Program-made: the position numbers and the translations under genes | The notes under the pieces: model-generated | Told to the model about the DNA's origin: nothing | The model's input: the letters and a program-made list of their open reading frames with translations, nothing else | Databases searched by the model: none | Shown: in pieces, positions 60,421 through 64,000 of the stretch | How positions within the stretch are numbered: position 1 is the stretch's first letter | Layout of the letters: every line of letters begins with the position of its first letter | From: Companilactobacillus halodurans | GTDB taxonomy: Bacteria; Bacillota; Bacilli; Lactobacillales; Lactobacillaceae | DNA: 64,000 bases | Assembly: GCF_009600985.1 (NCBI RefSeq) | Contig: NZ_VDFP01000001.1 | Coordinates: forward strand, 186,001-250,000 | Direction of reading: 5' to 3'

Positions 60421-60440
60421 CTAATCAATCTCCCCATAAC

Positions 60441-60456
60441 GCGCCGTGCAAAGCTA
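60441..60456 (+). repeat. 16-bp direct repeat, copy 2
   Basis: GCGCCGTGCAAAGCTA between the repressor stop and the integrase start, immediately upstream of the integrase ribosome binding site GGGG. Confidence 0.85.
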
Positions 60457-60475
60457 GAAATGGGGAAACTAAACT

Positions 60476-61654
60476 ATGGCAAGTTTTACACAATACAAAA
60501 CAAAAGATGGTAGTAAATTTTGGCGTTGCCAGTACACCATTGCAACTGATCCATTAACTGGCAAAAGAACTAAACGTCAAAAGCGTGGTTTTAAGACACG
60601 CAAAGAATGTGAAATTTATGTAGCTCATCAATTGGCTGACTTAGATAATCACGGATTTAAGGAAGACACTAACGCAACGTACAAAGACGTGTACGATAGT
60701 TTCATTGAGTCTTATAGGAAGACGGTCAAAGAAAGCACGCTAAACCACGTCTTAGGAATGTTTAGAATACATATCTTGCCAGCTTTCGGGAAATATAAGA
60801 TAAAAAAAATAACCGTTACTACCTGTCAAAAGATAGTAAACGGTTGGTATGATGATTTTTCAGACTATAAAAAGATTAAGAATTATGCCAATCTTGTTTT
60901 TAAAGAAGCCAGACGTTTGAGTATCATATATGAAAACCCTATGGATCTTGTAATTATGCCAAAAAAGAAGGCTAAAATACAAAATGCTGATGATAATAAA
61001 TTTTGGGATAAAAACGAATTACAGGCTTTCATAAATCAAACTAATAAATACTATGGTGGTAGAAATGAGAAAGCCGTAGCATTGTTTAGACTACTAGCCT
61101 TCACAGGTGCCAGGAAAGCTGAAATATTGGCTTTACAGGTTGCTGACTTTGACTATAAAGATAAGACATTATTAATTAATAAAACTGTTACAAGGGATAT
61201 TGATAACCACCAGGTTATTGGTACACCTAAAACTATTAATGGCTATCGTACTTTACACTTAGATCAAAATACTGCGGATATTTTGAACCATTGGATAAGT
61301 ACAATGCACAAAGAAATGTTTATGCTTGGATATAATACTGGTTCACGGAACCAATGGATATTTCCTAATACTCACAACCAACTATTATCTATGATGAAAC
61401 CAAACAAGTGGATGGATGCAGTTATTGACTCATACAATAATGATAACAAAAAGAGATTGAAACGTATTACACCACACGGTTTACGTCACACTTGGATAAC
61501 ACTTGCTATTGAATCTAATCAACTAACAATCAAACAAATTCAAAAGCAAGCTGGGGATAGTGATGTGAGCGTAATCCTATCGACCTATGCTCATGTTACC
61601 AAACAAGCCACCGAGGAAACAATAGATAAATTCACCAGTTATGTAGGCTTCTAA
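60476..61654 (+). CDS. int: Tyrosine recombinase (integrase) of the satellite
   Basis: A 392-residue integrase: N-terminal AP2-like arm-binding domain (KFWRCQYTIATDPLTGKRTKRQKRGF), core-binding SAM-like domain (about 65-160), and catalytic domain with the arginine in GARKAEILAL (near 211), HGLRHTW (near 338-344) and the nucleophile tyrosine in STYAHVTKQ (near 374). It ends 97 bases before attR, with arm-type repeats directly after the stop. Confidence 0.93.
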   Translation: MASFTQYKTKDGSKFWRCQYTIATDPLTGKRTKRQKRGFKTRKECEIYVAHQLADLDNHGFKEDTNATYKDVYDSFIESYRKTVKESTLNHVLGMFRIHILPAFGKYKIKKITVTTCQKIVNGWYDDFSDYKKIKNYANLVFKEARRLSIIYENPMDLVIMPKKKAKIQNADDNKFWDKNELQAFINQTNKYYGGRNEKAVALFRLLAFTGARKAEILALQVADFDYKDKTLLINKTVTRDIDNHQVIGTPKTINGYRTLHLDQNTADILNHWISTMHKEMFMLGYNTGSRNQWIFPNTHNQLLSMMKPNKWMDAVIDSYNNDNKKRLKRITPHGLRHTWITLAIESNQLTIKQIQKQAGDSDVSVILSTYAHVTKQATEETIDKFTSYVGF

Positions 61655-61658
61655 ATTT

Positions 61659-61678
61659 CGGAGCCACGAGCGGAGCCA
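61659..61678 (+). repeat. Right arm-type repeats of the integrase
   Basis: CGGAGCCACG (61659-61668) and CGGAGCCA (61671-61678) directly after the integrase stop, matching the pair at 49611-49631 in the same orientation. Confidence 0.7.
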
Positions 61679-61750
61679 TTAGATGTTTAAGCGCTATTAA
61701 GCCCTTGTAAGCACTGGTATTATAGGATTTCATCATGTGGGGATATAACC

Positions 61751-61766
61751 CCCATACGGGTGATAA
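61751..61766 (+). repeat. attR core
   Basis: CCCATACGGGTGATAA, the second copy of the 16-bp core. No tRNA cloverleaf can be formed around it, so it is the distal junction. Confidence 0.88.
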
Positions 61767-61975
61767 CGGGGGTTCAATGAGTTTTAATAGCCTCCAAAAC
61801 CGTTGATATAAAAGCATTTTGAAATTTACAATTTTGATAAGTTTCGATATGGCTCAAAAAAAGTGAGCCACAAAAATATTTTGTGGACTGCAAAAATATG
61901 ATCGTTAGTCTTAATTGACTAGCGATTTTTTTGTACAAAAAACTCACGATAATTTTCGTGAGCTAATTAATAATC
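61767..61975. other. Region right of attR: degenerate att-arm-like scar, no gene
   Basis: Sequence elements here follow the same order as those right of attL: TGAGTTTTA, CAAAACCnTTGATA, TTTACAAT, then GAGCCAC followed by A residues, and a plus-strand terminator (ATCGTTAGTC/GACTAGCGAT, eight T, 61901-61932). A minus-strand terminator-like hairpin CTCACGA/TCGTGAG lies at 61943-61962. The stretch to 62088 has no gene. Confidence 0.45.
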
Positions 61976-62088
61976 ATTTCAAAGCAATCATTTGTTGAGC
62001 TGTACTTATTGTCTACTTTTTTGAATATTATTATTCTTTACACTTATTTTTTTTGGTATTATTTTAAAAAAAGGAATTAATATTATAA

Positions 62089-62478
62089 ATGAGACTGAAT
62101 AATGAATGTATTCGTAATTCTTTGCTAGAGATTGAAAGTAAATTAGAATTTGATGAAAATCTTGAATCAGAAGAATTATTAAAGTTTGAAACTTGTAAGA
62201 AATTTGGTAATGAAGAATTTTTATATACATTATCAAAATTGAATGAAGCTGGATTTATAGTGTTTAATACTACTAAGGCAGATAATAATTCATACTACTG
62301 GTTTAACGTTTCAGAAATAACTTGGAACGGACATCAATATCTTGATAATGTTCGAGACCCAATTGTTTGGAAAGAAACAAAAAAAGTCCTTAAAAACTTT
62401 GAAAGTGTTTCAATCAGTTTTGTATCAAACGTAGCTGCAGAGATACTTTCAAATTTAATTAAACAATACATGAATTAA
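62089..62478 (+). CDS. DUF2513 protein
   Basis: A 129-residue protein matching the DUF2513 pattern: a winged-helix-like N-terminal region (LYTLSKLNEAGFIV) then EITWNGHQYLDNVRDPIVWKETKKVL and a final hydrophobic helix (SFVSNVAAEILSNLI). The family is frequent in phages and mobile regions, function unknown. It has its own terminator. Confidence 0.8.
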   Translation: MRLNNECIRNSLLEIESKLEFDENLESEELLKFETCKKFGNEEFLYTLSKLNEAGFIVFNTTKADNNSYYWFNVSEITWNGHQYLDNVRDPIVWKETKKVLKNFESVSISFVSNVAAEILSNLIKQYMN

Positions 62479-62498
62479 ATTGATAAAAGTTCCATATA

Positions 62499-62531
62499 TC
62501 AGTCAAACCTTAATTGATTTGACTGTTTTTT
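62499..62531 (+). terminator. Terminator after the DUF2513 gene
   Basis: CAGTCAAA...TTTGACTG stem (62499-62506 with 62517-62524) followed by six T. Confidence 0.8.
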
Positions 62532-62687
62532 ATTTATCTAATTAAACAAACCCATCATTTAATAAATATTATATGGATTATTTTAAACAACGTAAAAAAA
62601 TGAGAAATAGTTCTATCCCAATTTGATATTTTTATACAAAACATAATCGATACAATAAATATAATTGTATTTGTTGTCCAAAGTTCA

Positions 62688-63035
62688 TTGACAAAAAAAC
62701 TGAACACTTTAACTGAATGCAACAAAAGTGAAAATCAAAAAGATATCAGCACCAAAACGATTAATAAAAAAAATTATCAAAACGAATTGAATGTAAAAGG
62801 ATTAACTAACAATTCAAATGTTGATTTGAATCCAGGTACAGTTGCTTTAGATGAAAATGGAAATAGTCCCACTCAAGAATATGAAGATAACTTGCAAAAT
62901 AGCCTACTACCAAGTAAAACCGTGACTGGCGTTTTAATATTCGATATTGGAAAAGATAATGCCAATCCAATCAACCTAGAATTCTCCAATTCAGATTTTG
63001 AAACAATTGGCACTAAAACTTACAATATTAAATAA
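62688..63035 (+). pseudogene. Fragment of a secreted protein (DUF4352-like C-terminus), uncertain
   Basis: A 115-residue open frame from a TTG (62688-62690) without a convincing ribosome binding site and without a signal peptide. It is Asn-, Lys- and Thr-rich; the end VTGVLIFDIGKDNANPINLEFSN resembles the last strands of DUF4352-type lipoproteins. It looks like a gene remnant that lost its export signal. Confidence is low. Confidence 0.4.
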
Positions 63036-63150
63036 TTTTTAAAAATCCATTCAAATTTCACTTGTAGCTTCTGATTGCTTTAATATACAATTACATTTTT
63101 ATAACTTTAAACTACTCCATACAAAATCACAGCCGGAGGAGGGTTTTACT

Positions 63151-63531
63151 TTGAGTATACTTAGCGGACTAATGGGAAATGCTTCTAATTTCAGTAAAGA
63201 AGCTGTAAGAAAGGAACTTGGTTCTGTCTTAATTCCTGATGAAGAAATCGATTTAGCTTTCAAATGGGTTAGAAACATGGTGATTTTTACTAATTACCGC
63301 CTTATCGTCGTTGACAAACAAGGTGTTACTGGTAAGAAAACTGATTACAGAACACTCCCTTATAAGAGCATCTCTCGATTTAGTGTGGAAACTTCCGGTC
63401 ACTTCGATTTGGATGCGGAATTAAAAATCTGGATTTCTAGCGCTACTGAACCAACGGAATCTTTACAATTTACTAAGGATAATAGTATTGACGCAATTCA
63501 ACAGGCATTAGCGATTGCAATTTTGAAATAG
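63151..63531 (+). CDS. Bacterial PH-domain protein
   Basis: A 126-residue protein from TTG at 63151-63153, with GGAGGAGG upstream. The fold pattern (LIPDEEIDLAFKWVRNMVIFTNYRLIVVDKQGVTGKK then TLPYKSISRFSVETSG) is that of the bacterial PH domain family (PF08000, YvbH-like). Cytoplasmic, function unknown. The 115 bases before it hold no other gene. Confidence 0.85.
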   Translation: MSILSGLMGNASNFSKEAVRKELGSVLIPDEEIDLAFKWVRNMVIFTNYRLIVVDKQGVTGKKTDYRTLPYKSISRFSVETSGHFDLDAELKIWISSATEPTESLQFTKDNSIDAIQQALAIAILK

Positions 63532-63624
63532 ACGCTTCGAAAAATTAGTCTTAATTACTACCCTATTTGGAACCATTGGAACTATACTTTATTATTCCAA
63601 AGGCAAAGACTGGAGGTAATTATT

Positions 63625-63801
63625 ATGGCAGCACCTATCGAAGATAAAACTTTTAGAGGTCAAGAATTGATGATTATGAAAAACGCCATTGTCGATATTT
63701 TGACTATAAATTCTGTTAATATGATTATTAATTATCAAGTTGATCCAGACAAAGACAAACGTCCGATTCAACCGGGATTGGTAAACAAATTAAATTTTTA
63801 A
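63625..63801 (+). CDS. Small uncharacterised protein
   Basis: A 58-residue protein, MAAPIEDKTFRGQELMIMKN...VDPDKDKRPIQPGLVNKLNF. GGAGG lies 8 bases before the ATG and a terminator follows, so it is probably a real gene. No family recognised. Confidence 0.65.
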   Translation: MAAPIEDKTFRGQELMIMKNAIVDILTINSVNMIINYQVDPDKDKRPIQPGLVNKLNF

Positions 63802-63813
63802 ACGTTAATAATA

Positions 63814-63857
63814 ATGGAGCACAGTTCAATAAAAGAACATTGTGCTCCACTTTTTTG
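63814..63857 (+). terminator. Terminator after the small gene
   Basis: Stem TGGAGCACAGTTC with GAACATTGTGCTCCA, followed by ACTTTTTTG. Confidence 0.85.
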
Positions 63858-63879
63858 TCTCAAGGGTTATTACATTAAA

Positions 63880-63892
63880 TTACGTTTCGTAA
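63880..63892. promoter_or_regulatory. Palindrome upstream of the nitroreductase-like gene
   Basis: TTACG TTT CGTAA, a perfect 5-bp inverted repeat about 50 bases before the start of the next gene. It may be an operator; no regulator gene is visible next to it. Confidence 0.4.
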
Positions 63893-63943
63893 ATGTTATG
63901 ATAACAAAATGAGTTTTTAATTTTTGCAAAATGAGGTATAAAT

Positions 63944-64000
63944 ATGAATCAAACAATTGAAAATTTAATGAATCACGTCTCAGTCAGAGACTTTAAAGAC
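63944..64000 (+). CDS. Nitroreductase-family oxidoreductase (3' part outside window)
   Basis: Only 19 codons are present: MNQTIENLMNHVSVRDFKD. The pattern IxxLxxHxSVRxFxD is the usual N-terminus of NfrA/nitroreductase-type FMN enzymes. A ribosome binding site ATGAGG lies 8 bases before the ATG. Confidence 0.6.
   Translation, partial: MNQTIENLMNHVSVRDFKD

Larger units (their letters stand above)
49498..61766. mobile_element. Integrated phage satellite (PICI-like, with decayed HK97-type head genes)
   Basis: A 12.3-kb element between 16-bp direct repeats, the left one forming the 3' end of tRNA-Glu. Order from the right: tyrosine integrase and XRE repressor rightward; leftward operon with HTH excisionase-like gene, small ORFs, primase-polymerase, VirE helicase, iteron origin, four uncharacterised ORFs; then portal, prohead protease and head-tail adaptor remnants. 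No tail, lysis, holin or terminase genes are present. Size and order match PICIs; head genes recall capsid-forming PICIs. Internal inversion, an IS and truncated genes indicate decay. Confidence 0.78.

Noticed and set aside
61743..61780. Second tRNA at attR
   Set aside because: Only the 16-base core is shared; no D or anticodon arm can be drawn upstream.
62006..62236. Minus-strand open frame of 76 codons opposite the DUF2513 gene
   Set aside because: Overlaps the start of a supported gene and has no ribosome binding site.
62688..63035. LTEC near the N-terminus as a lipobox
   Set aside because: There is no hydrophobic stretch before the cysteine and Glu at position -1 is not tolerated.

Overview
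The window is a low-GC Gram-positive chromosome segment, almost certainly from Lactobacillaceae. The order dcw cluster, mreBCD-minCD, radC-folC-valS, tdk-prfA-prmC-tsaC-upp-atp, murA-mbl-yidD-rodA, together with DUF2969, DUF1146 and EpuA-like small proteins, is typical of that family. Codon use and protein wording look most like Companilactobacillus; that genus assignment is inference. Roughly the first 49.4 kb is conserved core genome and the last 14.5 kb is accessory.

Core layout. 1-6.8 kb (minus strand): mraZ, rsmH, ftsL, a PASTA-bearing class B PBP, mraY, murD and a truncated murG, headed by three GTGG boxes with exact 10-bp periodicity (MraZ operator). 7.4-8.2 kb: thiT under a TPP riboswitch whose expression-platform hairpin also holds the thiT ribosome binding site. 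8.1-12.1 kb: mreBCD-minCD. 12.1-17.4 kb: radC, folC and valS, the last behind a T-box leader with about 310 nt of strongly folded DNA between T-box and gene. 17.4-21.5 kb: thiI, an IscS/NifS desulfurase and ezrA. 21.6-25.3 kb (plus strand): rpsD with a long leader, rarA and a universal stress protein. 25.4-31.3 kb: an RNPP-like regulator, a GcvH-like protein, rodA, yidD, mbl, murA. 31.4-42.2 kb: the F1Fo ATPase operon, upp, tsaC, prmC, prfA, tdk. 42.3-49.4 kb: a murT without a neighbouring gatD, a serine hydrolase, a heterodimeric ABC exporter and a CPBP protease.

Accessory region. A tRNA-Glu gene (49.44 kb) is the attachment site of a 12.3-kb integrated element (49498-61766) bounded by a 16-bp direct repeat, with paired CGGAGCCA arm-type repeats inside each end. 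Its plan is that of a phage-inducible chromosomal island (PICI): integrase and repressor rightward, then a divergent leftward operon with an excisionase-like HTH protein, primase-polymerase, VirE-type helicase, an iteron origin directly downstream of the helicase, and small ORFs. At its left end are remnants of HK97-type head genes (portal, prohead protease, head-tail adaptor), which recalls capsid-forming PICIs, although the major capsid and terminase genes are absent.

The most striking observation is a 2.9-kb inversion inside the element between two 14-bp inverted repeats (50723-50736 and 53627-53640). It splits the prohead protease gene: the first 22 codons lie on the plus strand and the rest on the minus strand. 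Computationally flipping the segment restores the protease reading frame at one junction and a transcription terminator stem at the other. The inverted segment carries an imported lysogeny cassette (DUF5067-like lipoprotein, ImmA-like fragment, membrane protein) and a frameshifted IS5-family transposase. Other unexplained signals are a small-RNA candidate, a 16-bp repeat flanking the repressor gene, divergent promoters that share a palindromic -35 box, and an older degenerate att-like scar right of attR. The window ends in small orphan genes and the start of a nitroreductase-like gene.
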